DNA from: Pectinatus sottacetonis
GTDB lineage: Bacteria; Bacillota; Negativicutes; Selenomonadales; Selenomonadaceae
Assembly (NCBI RefSeq): GCF_015732155.1
Contig: NZ_WIQK01000001.1
Coordinates: 216,001 to 280,000, forward strand
Direction: 5' to 3'
Length of the DNA stretch: 64,000 nt
Shown here piece after piece: positions 43,514-53,288 of this stretch (within the stretch, counting starts at the first letter, position 1; the number at the start of each line of letters is the position of its first letter). The notes beneath the pieces were generated by a model that made no database searches, was not told where the DNA came from, and was given only the letters and a program-made list of their open reading frames with translations. The position numbers and the translations under genes were made by a program.

Positions 43514-46500
43514 ATGTACGAAAAGGTAGAAACCAGTTTAAATTTTGTACAACGTGAAAAAAATATTGAAAAATTTTGGAATGATAATAAAATTTTCCAA
43601 AAAAGCATCGATCAGCGTGATACATCTGATATATTTACATTTTATGACGGCCCGCCTACAGCAAATGGCAAACCCCATATCGGACATGTCCTGACACGTG
43701 TAATCAAGGATATGATACCCCGTTTTCAGGCAATGAAGGGACATAAAACTATACGTAAAGCTGGCTGGGATACGCATGGTCTGCCCGTAGAACTAGAAGT
43801 AGAAAAGGCCCTCGGTCTTGATGGTAAAGACCAAATAGAAAAATATGGTATTGAACCTTTTGTAGAAAAATGCAAGGAAAGTGTCTGGAAATATAAAGGT
43901 ATGTGGGAACAGTTTTCCCGCACTGTAGGCTACTGGGCAGATATGGATAACCCATATGTAACTTATGACAATAAATACATAGAATCTGTGTGGTGGGCAC
44001 TGAAAACGATCTGGGAAAAGGGATTGCTATATGAAGGCCATAAAATCGTACCCTACTGCCCGCGCTGTGGCACACCATTGTCTTCCCATGAAGTAGCACA
44101 AGGCTATAAGGATGTAAAAGAACGTTCTGCCATCGTCCGTTTTAAAGTCAAAGGAGAAAATGCCTATTTTCTTGCTTGGACTACAACTCCCTGGACACTG
44201 CCTTCGAACCTGGCTTTATGTGTTAATCCTAGTGTTTCTTATGTAAAGGTAAAGCATGACGAATATACATATTATATGGCGGAGCCATTAGTAACAAAAG
44301 TCTTAGGCGAAGATGCTGTCATTTTAGATCATTTTACTGGTAAAGATCTGGAATACAGGGAATATGAACCTCTATATCCCTATGCTGTCGGTAAAGTAAC
44401 AAAAAAATGTTTTTATGTTACTTGTGATGATTATGTTACAACTGAAGATGGTACCGGCATAGTTCATATGGCTCCTGCTTTTGGTGAAGATGACTCCCGT
44501 GTATGCCACAAATATGGTATTGATTTTGTCCAGTTTGTTGATTCTAAAGGCTGCTTAACAGCAGATACTGACTGGCCTGGAGTTTTTGTAAAAAAAGCCG
44601 ATCCTCTTATTTTAAAGGATCTCAAAGAAAAAGGGCTTTTATTTGATGCCCCTGTCTTTGAACATAGTTACCCCCACTGCTGGCGCTGTGACACCCCGCT
44701 TATTTATTACGCCCGTGAATCGTGGTTTATTAAAATGACTGCTGTGCGTGACAAATTAATAAAAAATAACAATATGGTCAACTGGATTCCCCCAACAATC
44801 GGCAAGGGACGTTTCGGCGACTGGATAGAACATGTCCAGGACTGGGGTATCAGCCGTAATCGTTATTGGGGTACACCGCTTAATATCTGGGAATGTGAAT
44901 GTGGACATCAGCATTCTATAGGCTCTATCGAAGAATTAAAACAAATGTCTGACAATTGTCCTGATGATATTGAATTGCACCGCCCGTTTCTTGACAGTGT
45001 TACTATAAAATGCCCTCACTGTGGTAAACAGATGCATCGTGTACCAGAAGTTATCGACTGCTGGTTTGATTCTGGTGCTATGCCATTTGCCCAATGGCAT
45101 TATCCTTTTGAAAACAAGGCTATATTTGAAAAAACTTTTCCCGCTGATTTTATATCAGAGGCAGTAGATCAAACACGCGGCTGGTTCTATTCTCTAATCG
45201 CAATTTCTACGTTGTTATTTGATAAACCTGCTTATAAAAATGTAATCGTTCTTGGCCATGTGCAAGATAAAAATGGCCAAAAAATGAGTAAATCAAAGGG
45301 AAATGCTGTAGAACCAATGGAAGCATTACAAAAACATGGAGCAGATGCTATCCGCTGGTATTTTTATGAAAATAGTGCTCCCTGGCTGCCTAACCGTTTC
45401 CACGATGACGCTGTCCAGGAAGGTCAGCGTAAATTTTTAGGAACATTGTGGAATACATATGCTTTCTTCATTTTGTATGCCAATATTGATAAATTCAATC
45501 CGGCTGACTATACATTGGAATATAAAAAGCTTTCCGTCATGGACAAATGGCTCTTGTCAAGACTAAACAGCCTTATTAAAATCGTTGATGATGATTTATC
45601 TGCTTATCGCGTAACAGAAACAGCTAAGGCATTACAGAAATTTGTTGATGAGCTTTCTAACTGGTATGTACGCCGCAGTCGCGAACGCTTTTGGGGCAAA
45701 GATATGACTCAGGATAAAATAAATGCCTACATGACACTTTATACGGCATTGGCTACATTTATTAAGCTCGCTGCACCTATGATTCCTTTTATCACGGATA
45801 CTATTTACCAAAATCTGGTAAGAAATTCTTATCCTGATGCCAAGGAAAGTGTCCATCTATGTGATTTTCCTGCTGCTAAGGAAGAATATATCGATAAAGA
45901 ACTGGAAACAAACATGGAATTGGTATTAGAAATAGTATCTCTGGGACGAGCCGCACGCAATACAGCTAATATCAAAAATCGTCAGCCTATTGGACAGATG
46001 TTTGTAAAAGCACCTTTTGTATTAAATGATTTTTATAAAGCTATTGTTGCTGATGAACTTAACATAAAAAATGTTGATTTCCAGGATGATATGGAACAAT
46101 ATCTATCATATAGCTTTAAACCCCAGTTTAAAATTTTAGGACCAAAAGCCGGCCGAAAAATAAATGAAATAAAAAAAGTCCTTGGCAGCCTCAATGGACA
46201 TGCTGCTAAAGATGAACTTGATAAAAATGGCACCTTAAAGATAACACTGTCTTCCGGTGATTTTACTCTGGCACGTGAAGATGTGGAAATATCAGTAACT
46301 CAAACTGAAGGTTTTGCTACAGAAAGTTACAATAACGTGACTGTAGCCTTACAGACAACACTTTCTGCTGAACTTATCGAGGAAGGATTTGTTCGAGAAA
46401 TAATCAGTAAAATTCAAACTATGCGTAAAGAAAATGGTTTTGAAGTAACCGACCGCATAACAGTCTATGTTAATGGTAATAATAAACTCGCTGATATAGC

Positions 46501-46624
46501 AGCTAACAATAAGACTGAAATAGGTAAAATCGTTCTTGCCAATTCTATAAAAATAAATGAAATCGATGGTTTTACTAAAGAATGGAATATAAATGGTGAA
46601 AGAGTCACTCTTGGAATAAAATAA
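43514..46624 (+). CDS. ileS: Isoleucyl-tRNA synthetase, long (type 2) form
   Basis: A 1036-residue class I synthetase that charges tRNA-Ile and edits valine. HIGH motif at residues 55-58 (GKPHIGHVL), editing domain with TTPWTLPSNLAL, KMSKS at 590-594 (KMSKSKGNAV) and an anticodon-binding C-terminus. Length and motif context (FYDGPPTANGKPHIGH, KMSKSKGN) are those of the eukaryote-like IleRS2, not the about 930-residue IleRS1 with a C-terminal zinc finger. IleRS2 enzymes are generally little affected by mupirocin. Preceded by its T-box, single, and followed by a strong terminator. Confidence 0.96.
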   Translation: MYEKVETSLNFVQREKNIEKFWNDNKIFQKSIDQRDTSDIFTFYDGPPTANGKPHIGHVLTRVIKDMIPRFQAMKGHKTIRKAGWDTHGLPVELEVEKALGLDGKDQIEKYGIEPFVEKCKESVWKYKGMWEQFSRTVGYWADMDNPYVTYDNKYIESVWWALKTIWEKGLLYEGHKIVPYCPRCGTPLSSHEVAQGYKDVKERSAIVRFKVKGENAYFLAWTTTPWTLPSNLALCVNPSVSYVKVKHDEYTYYMAEPLVTKVLGEDAVILDHFTGKDLEYREYEPLYPYAVGKVTKKCFYVTCDDYVTTEDGTGIVHMAPAFGEDDSRVCHKYGIDFVQFVDSKGCLTADTDWPGVFVKKADPLILKDLKEKGLLFDAPVFEHSYPHCWRCDTPLIYYARESWFIKMTAVRDKLIKNNNMVNWIPPTIGKGRFGDWIEHVQDWGISRNRYWGTPLNIWECECGHQHSIGSIEELKQMSDNCPDDIELHRPFLDSVTIKCPHCGKQMHRVPEVIDCWFDSGAMPFAQWHYPFENKAIFEKTFPADFISEAVDQTRGWFYSLIAISTLLFDKPAYKNVIVLGHVQDKNGQKMSKSKGNAVEPMEALQKHGADAIRWYFYENSAPWLPNRFHDDAVQEGQRKFLGTLWNTYAFFILYANIDKFNPADYTLEYKKLSVMDKWLLSRLNSLIKIVDDDLSAYRVTETAKALQKFVDELSNWYVRRSRERFWGKDMTQDKINAYMTLYTALATFIKLAAPMIPFITDTIYQNLVRNSYPDAKESVHLCDFPAAKEEYIDKELETNMELVLEIVSLGRAARNTANIKNRQPIGQMFVKAPFVLNDFYKAIVADELNIKNVDFQDDMEQYLSYSFKPQFKILGPKAGRKINEIKKVLGSLNGHAAKDELDKNGTLKITLSSGDFTLAREDVEISVTQTEGFATESYNNVTVALQTTLSAELIEEGFVREIISKIQTMRKENGFEVTDRITVYVNGNNKLADIAANNKTEIGKIVLANSIKINEIDGFTKEWNINGERVTLGIK

Positions 46625-46641
46625 CTATCTTCATGTGAATA

Positions 46642-46680
46642 AACTGTCGTGGTAAAAAATTTACTACGACAGTTTTATTT
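46642..46680 (+). terminator. Terminator after ileS
   Basis: AACTGTCGT pairs with ACGACAGTT, with an inner GTAAA/TTTAC pairing, followed by TTATTTTTT. Confidence 0.9.
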
Positions 46681-46768
46681 TTTATTTATAATATTACAGA
46701 TTTTACAAAATCCTGCCATAAATAAATTTTCATTTTGCAATAGTTTTTTATTATTTATTATAAATTAC

Positions 46769-46797
46769 TTGAAAAAAGTCAAAAAGTCAAATATAAT
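46769..46797 (+). promoter_or_regulatory. Promoter of the ctsR operon with embedded CtsR operator
   Basis: TTGAAA (46769-46774) and TATAAT (46792-46797) are 17 bases apart. The spacer holds two direct copies of the CtsR heptad, AGTCAAA at 46777-46783 and at 46785-46791, separated by one base; the published consensus has three bases between heptads. CtsR bound here would block the promoter until heat or McsB releases it. Confidence 0.85.
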
Positions 46798-46828
46798 ATA
46801 ATAAAAGTATGATATGAAGGTGATTTGT

Positions 46829-47284
46829 ATGAGTAACATAGCCGATCTAATTGAAAGCTATATATTACAGCGTTTAGCCGCACAGCAAAACCGCAATATA
46901 ATTTTAAAACGTGCCGATATTGCCAATGATATAGAATGTGCTCCTTCGCAAATTAGTTATGTATTAAATACCCGCTTTACTTCAGACAAAGGATTCACAG
47001 TTGAATCACGAAGAGGACTAGGAGGATTTATAAGAATCACACGTGTACCATTGCAGGATTTAGTCTACAGTAATCTGATTGATAAAATAAATACTGATAC
47101 TACTGTAAAAGACTTGCATAATATGATAGATTATATGTTAAGACATAGTATGATAAAAAATCGGGAAGCGGCTTTGCTCCTCCAATTTTTTGATAATATT
47201 TATGATAAATTTTCACCACCAGACAGAGTTGAACTATTACGCTCTATATTTGTGACTCTGGCTGACTTCGCGGAGGAGGAATAA
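46829..47284 (+). CDS. ctsR: Transcriptional repressor of class III heat-shock genes
   Basis: A 151-residue dimeric winged-helix repressor. SNIADLIESYILQRL and the DNA-binding segment RADIANDIECAPSQISYVLNTRF followed by the wing tip GFTVESRRGLGGFIRI are unmistakable. It represses its own operon and other clp genes; heat makes the Gly-rich wing (RRGLGGF) release DNA. I use the ATG at 46829 after AAGGTGA; 46814 is an in-frame upstream ATG. First gene of ctsR - mcsA - mcsB - clpC. Confidence 0.95.
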   Translation: MSNIADLIESYILQRLAAQQNRNIILKRADIANDIECAPSQISYVLNTRFTSDKGFTVESRRGLGGFIRITRVPLQDLVYSNLIDKINTDTTVKDLHNMIDYMLRHSMIKNREAALLLQFFDNIYDKFSPPDRVELLRSIFVTLADFAEEE

Positions 47285-47286
47285 CA

Positions 47287-47835
47287 ATGTTATGTGATAA
47301 CTGTAAAAAGAATGAAGCTTGTATCCATATCACGCAAATAAACGGCAATAAAAAAATAGATCATTATCTTTGTGAAGAATGTGCAGCCCGCTATGGTGAT
47401 TTCATCATGCAGGAAGAATCAGAAAATCAACCTGAATTTTTCTCCATCAATGATTTTCTTTCAGGAATTTTCCACAATACACCTCCTGCTGCTGAAAATG
47501 AACAGGAAACTGCTGACAATGAAGAATATGCCTGTCCTGCCTGTGGCATGACTTACGCTGATTTTGCCCAAACCGGAAAAATTGGCTGTAGTGTATGCTA
47601 TGATACTTTTAGGGCCAGATTAGAACCATTGCTTCGCCGTATTCACGGTTCAAGCAAACATACGGGCAAAATTCCTCATCGGGCCGGTAAGACCTTGAAT
47701 ATGCAGCAGGAACTGTCTTTACTACGTAAACAGATACAGCAGTATATTGCCAATGAAGAGTATGAAAAAGCAGCTCAGGTGCGTGACTGCATACACCGCT
47801 TAGAAAAAGAACTTAAAAACAAACAGGGGGCTTAA
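47287..47835 (+). CDS. mcsA: McsA, activator of the McsB protein-arginine kinase
   Basis: A 182-residue zinc-binding adaptor. Two Cys4-type sites are visible: CDNCKKNEAC with CEECA, and CPACGMTYADF with CSVCY. A C-terminal UVR motif (LSLLRKQIQQYIANEEYEKA) mediates contacts with ClpC or McsB. It starts two bases after ctsR and its stop overlaps the mcsB start, so the operon is translationally tight. Confidence 0.93.
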   Translation: MLCDNCKKNEACIHITQINGNKKIDHYLCEECAARYGDFIMQEESENQPEFFSINDFLSGIFHNTPPAAENEQETADNEEYACPACGMTYADFAQTGKIGCSVCYDTFRARLEPLLRRIHGSSKHTGKIPHRAGKTLNMQQELSLLRKQIQQYIANEEYEKAAQVRDCIHRLEKELKNKQGA

Positions 47836-48908
47836 TGATGCTGCTACAAAATATTTTTACCGATAATAATGTATCCTGGATGGACGGTCATGGCCTTGAC
47901 AGTGATATTATTTTATCAAGCCGCATACGTCTTTCCCGTAATTTTAAAAATCTCCCATTTCCCAATAGAGCCTCTAGTACCCAATTGACAGAAGCTAAAA
48001 CAAGAGTTCTTAATACTCTTGACGATATTTCTGCTGCAGCAAAAACAAATTTTGTCTGTATAGATATGGATAAGATTACAAATTTGAAAAAAAATGTTCT
48101 TGTAGAAAAACAATTCATAAGCAGTAATTTTATAAAACATAATGAGGCAAGATCTCTTATTGTTAGTGCTGACAATAATGTTGCTATAGCCATCAATGAT
48201 GATGATCACCTGCGTATACAATCTATGAAAAGCGGCCTTGATCTTACTGATTCACTTAAGCTTGTGTTTAATATAGATGACGCCATTGAAAAAAAATATG
48301 ATATCGCTTTTGATGATAATATGGGCTATCTCACAGCTTATCCTACTAATCTTGGCACAGGACTCCGGGCTTCTGTAACACTGCATCTCCCCGGACTTAC
48401 TACTACTAACCAAATTGGCAAAATAATCAATATTTCACCTCAGCTGGGGTTAGCAGTACGCGGTTTATTTGGCAATACTGCTTATGGAAATTTATTTCAG
48501 GTTTCCAACCAATTAACACTGGGATTTAGTGAAAAGGAATTAATCGAAAATCTGACAAGAACTGTGCAGGAAATTGTTTCCCATGAACGGGAAGCACGAA
48601 AGGCTCTTTTATCTTATGCTGAAGATAAGGTATGTGACCAAGCATGGCGGGCTCTAGGTATATTAAAATATGCCCGCAGTCTTTCTGCTAGAGAATTACT
48701 ATCTTTGGCAAGCAATGTGCGTATTGGCATAGATGAAAAAATAATCACTAATGTCGACGCAGCTGTTTTTAATAAATTAATTATTGCGGGACGAAATAAT
48801 TATCTTGCCAATTTACAAGAAAAAGAAACTATGTCACAACGTGAACTTGATAAAAAAAGAGCTGACATAACCCGTGAGATAATATCAAGTAACTCTATAA
48901 GGGAGTGA
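47835..48908 (+). CDS. mcsB: McsB protein arginine kinase
   Basis: A 357-residue phosphagen-kinase-like enzyme that phosphorylates arginines on damaged proteins and on CtsR, marking them for ClpC-ClpP. ILSSRIRLSRNFKNLPFP is the N-terminal phosphagen-kinase signature; VSHEREARKALL and RALGILKYARSLSARELL lie in the C-terminal domain. It starts with ATG overlapping the mcsA stop (TAATG). Confidence 0.95.
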   Translation: MMLLQNIFTDNNVSWMDGHGLDSDIILSSRIRLSRNFKNLPFPNRASSTQLTEAKTRVLNTLDDISAAAKTNFVCIDMDKITNLKKNVLVEKQFISSNFIKHNEARSLIVSADNNVAIAINDDDHLRIQSMKSGLDLTDSLKLVFNIDDAIEKKYDIAFDDNMGYLTAYPTNLGTGLRASVTLHLPGLTTTNQIGKIINISPQLGLAVRGLFGNTAYGNLFQVSNQLTLGFSEKELIENLTRTVQEIVSHEREARKALLSYAEDKVCDQAWRALGILKYARSLSARELLSLASNVRIGIDEKIITNVDAAVFNKLIIAGRNNYLANLQEKETMSQRELDKKRADITREIISSNSIRE

Positions 48909-48913
48909 TTTTT

Positions 48914-51457
48914 ATGAATAACAAATTAACATTCAGTGCTGAGAAGGTACTTGAACTAGCTAGCTATGAAGCTAATAAACAAAGATGCGGCTATATTGGT
49001 ACTGAACATATACTACTCGGACTTACCAAAGAAAATAAAGGAGTAGCTGCCAAGGCATTAGCATCTTTAGGCATAACACGTGATATGGTAAAAAGCCGCC
49101 TCAATAATATTATTATCATTCCGCCTATATTATCAAGCTCCCCTTTAACATATACACCGCTTGCCAAACTTGTCATGAGTCTAGCCGAAGAAGAATCCCA
49201 TACACTGGGACAAGATTATATAGGAACGGAACATATCCTACTAGGGATCGTCGGACAAAAAGATGCTATTGCTGCCAAGGTGCTTATTTCTCTTGGAGCA
49301 GAACTGGATGTAATCCGCGCAACAATTATGGATATGATTGGTGATGGCCTGCATGATTTGAATTCTAATGAGGAACTTACTCCTGACAGTAATACATCAT
49401 CGGTAAAAAAGACTCCCTTTTTAAATCGTTACTGCCGTGATCTAAAAGATCTTGTACTAAAAAATAAAATTGATCCTGTAATCGGGCGTAACAAGGAAAT
49501 AGAACGTGTCATTCAAATACTGCTACGGCGTACTAAAAATAATCCTGTGCTGATTGGTGAACCCGGCGTAGGAAAAACAGCTGTAGCTGAAGGGCTGGCC
49601 CAGCGCATGCTTGAAGGTATAATGCCTAAATCACTGGCAAGCAAGCGTATAATGAGTCTAAGTATGACTTCAATCGTTGCTGGTGCCAAATATCGGGGTG
49701 AATTTGAAGAACGGCTGAAAAATATCATTGATGAAATTACACAGGCAGGCAACATTATTTTATTTATAGATGAGCTGCATACGCTGATCGGCGCAGGAGC
49801 CGCGGAAGGCTCGATTGATGCTGCCAATATTTTAAAACCAGCTTTATCGCGCGGAGAAATTCAAGTAATCGGAGCAACGACTTTAAATGAATATAAAAAA
49901 TACATCGAAAAAGACTCTGCCTTAGAAAGACGTTTCCAACCAATTTTGCTTGATGAACCTAATGAAGAAGATGCGATAAATATTTTATTTGGTATCCGCA
50001 GCAAATATGAACAATTCCATCAGGCAAAAATAACTGATGATGCCATAAAAGCAGCTGTAAAATTATCAGTACGCTATATAACTGACCGCTATTTACCCGA
50101 CAAGGCCATTGATCTTATGGATGAAGCGGCTTCTAAGGTCAGATTATCTACTATTTCTTATCCTACTGAATTAAAACAACTTAAGGAACAGCTTGATAAA
50201 CTTAATGTCGATAAAAAAAATGCTATTAATTCCCAGGACTTTGAACATGCAGCCAGTATTCGCGACACAGAAAGCAAAATAAAACAATCATTAAAATCAG
50301 CGTTAGAAGAACTTAAAAAAAAGGAGGAAAAAGAAATTGTAGTAACTGCTGATGATATAGCTGACGTTGTGGCATCTTGGACTGGCATTCCGGCAAAACG
50401 CCTGGCTGATAAAGAAGCAAAGCGCCTTTTGCACATGGAAGATATTATCCACAAACGTATTGTTGGACAAGATACAGCTGTCACTGCTGTATCTAAGGCA
50501 ATCCGCCGGGCACGGGCCGGTCTGAAAGATCCTAAAAGGCCTATAGGCTCATTCATGTTTCTCGGCCCCACAGGGGTAGGAAAAACAGAACTGGCACGTT
50601 CATTAGCTGAAGTATTGTTTGGTGATGAAAATGCCATGATACGTTTTGATATGTCGGAGTATATGGAAAAATATACTGTTTCACGCATGGTTGGAGCACC
50701 TCCGGGATATGTAGGCTATGAAGAAGGCGGACAGCTTACTGATATTGTCAGAAGAAAACCATATTCAGTAATATTACTGGATGAAATAGAAAAAGCTCAT
50801 CCTGATGTTTTTAATCTTCTTCTGCAAATATTGGAAGACGGACGATTAACTGATGGACAAGGCCGTACTGTTAATTTCAAAAATACTGTTATCATAATGA
50901 CTTCAAATGTTGGCGCTCAATTTTTAAGAAATTCTTCCACAATGGGCTTTAATACTGGTAATGACAAAGATAACGATTTTTCATCCGGTTCTAAGAAAAT
51001 AATGGAAGAAGTGAAAAAATTATTTAAACCAGAATTTTTAAATCGTATTGATGAACTTATCGTATTCAAACCGCTGGATAAAGACAGTCTATTGAAAATA
51101 GTGGATATTTTATTGCTGGATGTCAAAAAGCGTATCGAAAATATTGGCATTAAAATTATTGTTGATAAAACGGCAAAACAATATTTATTAAATAAGGGAA
51201 CTGATACTAAATTTGGCGCAAGGCCACTGAAACGGTCCATACAAAAATATTTAGAAGATGAATTGGCAGAAAATATTTTAAATAAAAATTTCACAGCAGG
51301 AAATACAATAGATATATCTTATAATAAGAAAAATGATAATTTAACTTTTTCTCTTCATAAGGAAAAAACAATCAATACCAATGCTTCCAGCAAAAATCAA
51401 CCTGATGCAGAAACAACAGCTAATAAACCTGCTGTTGATTTAAAAAACAATGAATAA
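48914..51457 (+). CDS. clpC: ATP-dependent Clp protease ATP-binding subunit ClpC
   Basis: An 847-residue AAA+ unfoldase feeding ClpP. Two Clp-N repeats come first ([12 protein letters not shown] and [12 protein letters not shown]), then AAA-1 with [15 protein letters not shown], a middle domain with a UVR motif ([19 protein letters not shown]), and AAA-2 with [16 protein letters not shown] and [14 protein letters not shown]. The ATG at 48914 follows GGGAGTGA; a GTG at 48905 overlaps mcsB and is less likely. The C-terminal about 40 residues are polar and Asn-rich. A small ORF overlaps its last codons. Confidence 0.96.
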   Translation: MNNKLTFSAEKVLELASYEANKQRCGYIGTEHILLGLTKENKGVAAKALASLGITRDMVKSRLNNIIIIPPILSSSPLTYTPLAKLVMSLAEEESHTLGQDYIGTEHILLGIVGQKDAIAAKVLISLGAELDVIRATIMDMIGDGLHDLNSNEELTPDSNTSSVKKTPFLNRYCRDLKDLVLKNKIDPVIGRNKEIERVIQILLRRTKNNPVLIGEPGVGKTAVAEGLAQRMLEGIMPKSLASKRIMSLSMTSIVAGAKYRGEFEERLKNIIDEITQAGNIILFIDELHTLIGAGAAEGSIDAANILKPALSRGEIQVIGATTLNEYKKYIEKDSALERRFQPILLDEPNEEDAINILFGIRSKYEQFHQAKITDDAIKAAVKLSVRYITDRYLPDKAIDLMDEAASKVRLSTISYPTELKQLKEQLDKLNVDKKNAINSQDFEHAASIRDTESKIKQSLKSALEELKKKEEKEIVVTADDIADVVASWTGIPAKRLADKEAKRLLHMEDIIHKRIVGQDTAVTAVSKAIRRARAGLKDPKRPIGSFMFLGPTGVGKTELARSLAEVLFGDENAMIRFDMSEYMEKYTVSRMVGAPPGYVGYEEGGQLTDIVRRKPYSVILLDEIEKAHPDVFNLLLQILEDGRLTDGQGRTVNFKNTVIIMTSNVGAQFLRNSSTMGFNTGNDKDNDFSSGSKKIMEEVKKLFKPEFLNRIDELIVFKPLDKDSLLKIVDILLLDVKKRIENIGIKIIVDKTAKQYLLNKGTDTKFGARPLKRSIQKYLEDELAENILNKNFTAGNTIDISYNKKNDNLTFSLHKEKTINTNASSKNQPDAETTANKPAVDLKNNE

Positions 51458-51602
51458 CCAAAAAGATCTGTTATCACGCAATGATTCAGTATTAAAAAAA
51501 CTTCTCAATTTTTTTCTCAATTTTTTTGCAGCTGCATTTTGGTTGATACGTTCTTTTTATAAACTATTTTTTCAATTTATCCAGAAAAATAAGGAGCGAT
51601 GA
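51450..51602 (+). CDS. Candidate 50-residue hydrophobic protein between clpC and radA
   Basis: An ATG inside the last codons of clpC opens a 50-codon frame ([19 protein letters not shown] at the start) with a long aromatic, hydrophobic middle (NFFAAAFWLIRSFYKLFFQF) and a basic end QKNKER. It fills the clpC-radA gap exactly, and its stop overlaps the ATG of radA as ATGA, the usual mark of translational coupling. Against it: no strong ribosome site before the ATG and low-complexity AT-rich sequence. If real, it is a single-pass or peripheral membrane peptide. No family recognised. Confidence 0.4.
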   Translation: MNNQKDLLSRNDSVLKKLLNFFLNFFAAAFWLIRSFYKLFFQFIQKNKER

Positions 51603-52975
51603 TTGTATTGCCAGTAAAAAAGAAAACCCTTTTTGTGTGTCAGGAATGCGGTTATAATGCTCCTAAATGGATGGGAAAATGTCCCGGCTGCGGTGCCTGG
51701 AACACTATGGTCGAAGAAACTGCAAAAACTACGGCAAAACATGGCTTATCGCTAGGACTGAACAAGGGAGAAATGCAAAAGCCCCAGCTTTTATCAGCAA
51801 TCTCTTTGGCAAAATCACCTCGTTTCACCACTGGTTCAAGCGAACTTGACCGAGTACTCGGGGGGGGAATTATTCCCGGTAGTATGGTATTAATGGTAGG
51901 AGATCCCGGTGTTGGTAAATCAAGCCTAAACCTGCGGGTATGTTCATATGTATCTCAAGGGAAAAAAGTTCTTTATATTACTGGAGAAGAAAGCTTACAG
52001 CAGATCCGTATGCGGGCAGACAGAATACATGCACTTTCCGATACAATGATGGTTTTGAGCGAAACCAATATGGAATACATTAATGATAATGTAACAACCA
52101 ATAAGCCTGATCTGCTGGTCATTGACTCCATCCAAACTATATTCCGACCTGATATCCAAAGTGCTCCTGGCAGTGTCAGTCAGGTACGCGAATGTGCTGT
52201 TGAACTTTTACGAATAGCCAAAACAAATGGGGTTGCAGTATTTATAATCGGACATGTTACTAAAGATGGTACTCTGGCCGGGCCACGTGTTCTGGAACAT
52301 ATCGTTGATACAGTTCTTTATTTTGAGGGAGAACGCAATGCTCAGTTCCGCATTCTACGGGCAATCAAAAATCGCTTTGGCAGCACCAATGAAATAGGTC
52401 TGTTTGAAATGCGTGATATTGGCCTTATTGATGTTCCTGATGCTTCCAAATTATTCCTATCAGAAACAATCCTTGATTCGGGTATCATCATAACTCCTAC
52501 TGTAGAAGGTACACGTCCTCTGCTTGTAGAAATTCAGGCTCTGGTCACTGCTACTCCTTATATCCCACCACGACGGACTTCAGATTCAGTTGACATAAAA
52601 AAAATACAGCTATTATTGGCTGTATTGGAAAAAAGAGTTAATCTCAGTATGGGAGCATGTGATGTTTATGTGAAAATAGCCGGTGGGATAAAAATTGATG
52701 AACCAGCATGTGACCTAGCATTATGTATAGCTCTTACATCAAGTTTTACTAATAAAATAGTAAAACCCAAAACAATAGTATTTGGTGAAGTTGGCTTATC
52801 CGGTGAAATAAGAGCTGTAAATAGCGCTGATATCCGCGTAAAAGAAGCCTGCAAATTAGGATTTACAAATGTTATCGTTCCCCAGAAAAATCTTATGACT
52901 ATTGGAAAAATCCCCCATGTAGCTATTTATGGCGTAAAAAACATAAAGGAAGCTTTAAAAATAGTTTTTCAATAA
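51599..52975 (+). CDS. radA: DNA repair protein RadA
   Basis: A 458-residue RecA-like branch-migration helicase for recombination intermediates. The N-terminal Cys4 zinc finger (FVCQECGYNAPKWMGKCPGCG), Walker A GDPGVGKSSLNL, the RadA-specific KNRFGSTNEIG and the C-terminal Lon-like domain are present. The frame begins at the ATG at 51599, which overlaps the stop of the small ORF. A TTG at 51608 would give the usual short PVKKKTLFVC start at better spacing from AAGGAG. In Bacillus disA comes next; here it is absent and yacL follows. Confidence 0.95.
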   Translation: MIVLPVKKKTLFVCQECGYNAPKWMGKCPGCGAWNTMVEETAKTTAKHGLSLGLNKGEMQKPQLLSAISLAKSPRFTTGSSELDRVLGGGIIPGSMVLMVGDPGVGKSSLNLRVCSYVSQGKKVLYITGEESLQQIRMRADRIHALSDTMMVLSETNMEYINDNVTTNKPDLLVIDSIQTIFRPDIQSAPGSVSQVRECAVELLRIAKTNGVAVFIIGHVTKDGTLAGPRVLEHIVDTVLYFEGERNAQFRILRAIKNRFGSTNEIGLFEMRDIGLIDVPDASKLFLSETILDSGIIITPTVEGTRPLLVEIQALVTATPYIPPRRTSDSVDIKKIQLLLAVLEKRVNLSMGACDVYVKIAGGIKIDEPACDLALCIALTSSFTNKIVKPKTIVFGEVGLSGEIRAVNSADIRVKEACKLGFTNVIVPQKNLMTIGKIPHVAIYGVKNIKEALKIVFQ

Positions 52976-53004
52976 TGAATAAATTTTATCATAAAAAGTA
53001 ATAA

Positions 53005-53120
53005 AAACTGTCACAGCTAATGTAACAGCATTATATTTATTCAAGTATATGCTGTCAGGAAAATATCATCCTCTACTTGTTAAAAGTATAAAACTTAGTG
53101 TGACAGTTTCTTTTCTTTTT
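53005..53120 (+). terminator. Long-range hairpin ending in a T-rich tract after radA
   Basis: AAACTGTCAC (53005-53014) pairs with GTGACAGTTT (53100-53109), enclosing a second pairing ACAGCAT...ATGCTGT, and is followed by TTTCTTTTCTTTTTT. The loop is long for a plain terminator, so this may be a structured 3' end instead. Confidence 0.5.
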
Positions 53121-53148
53121 TGACAAAACACTTCCCATTTAGTATTAT
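53120..53148 (+). promoter_or_regulatory. Consensus promoter ahead of yacL
   Basis: TTGACA (53120-53125) and TATTAT (53143-53148) at 17-base spacing, so the yacL-isp block has its own strong promoter independent of the heat-shock operon. The -35 starts inside the T tract of the preceding hairpin. Confidence 0.8.
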
Positions 53149-53188
53149 ATTTCTATGTATTTCTATGTATTTCTATGTATTTCTATGT
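53149..53188 (+). repeat. Tandem repeat, four copies of a 10-bp unit
   Basis: ATTTCTATGT is repeated four times without interruption directly downstream of the -10 box, at the expected transcription start. Copy number changes would alter the leader length and the start-point sequence. Confidence 0.9.
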
Positions 53189-53288
53189 TTTATCTTTATA
53201 ATGCTAAAGGTGGAATATATTAAATCATTTTTATTATACGCAATTATATTATATTTATCCTATATTATTTAACTTTGGAGATGAGTCT

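Noticed and set aside
53149..53188. Repeat array as CRISPR
   Set aside because: Units are 10 bp with no spacers; no cas genes in the window.
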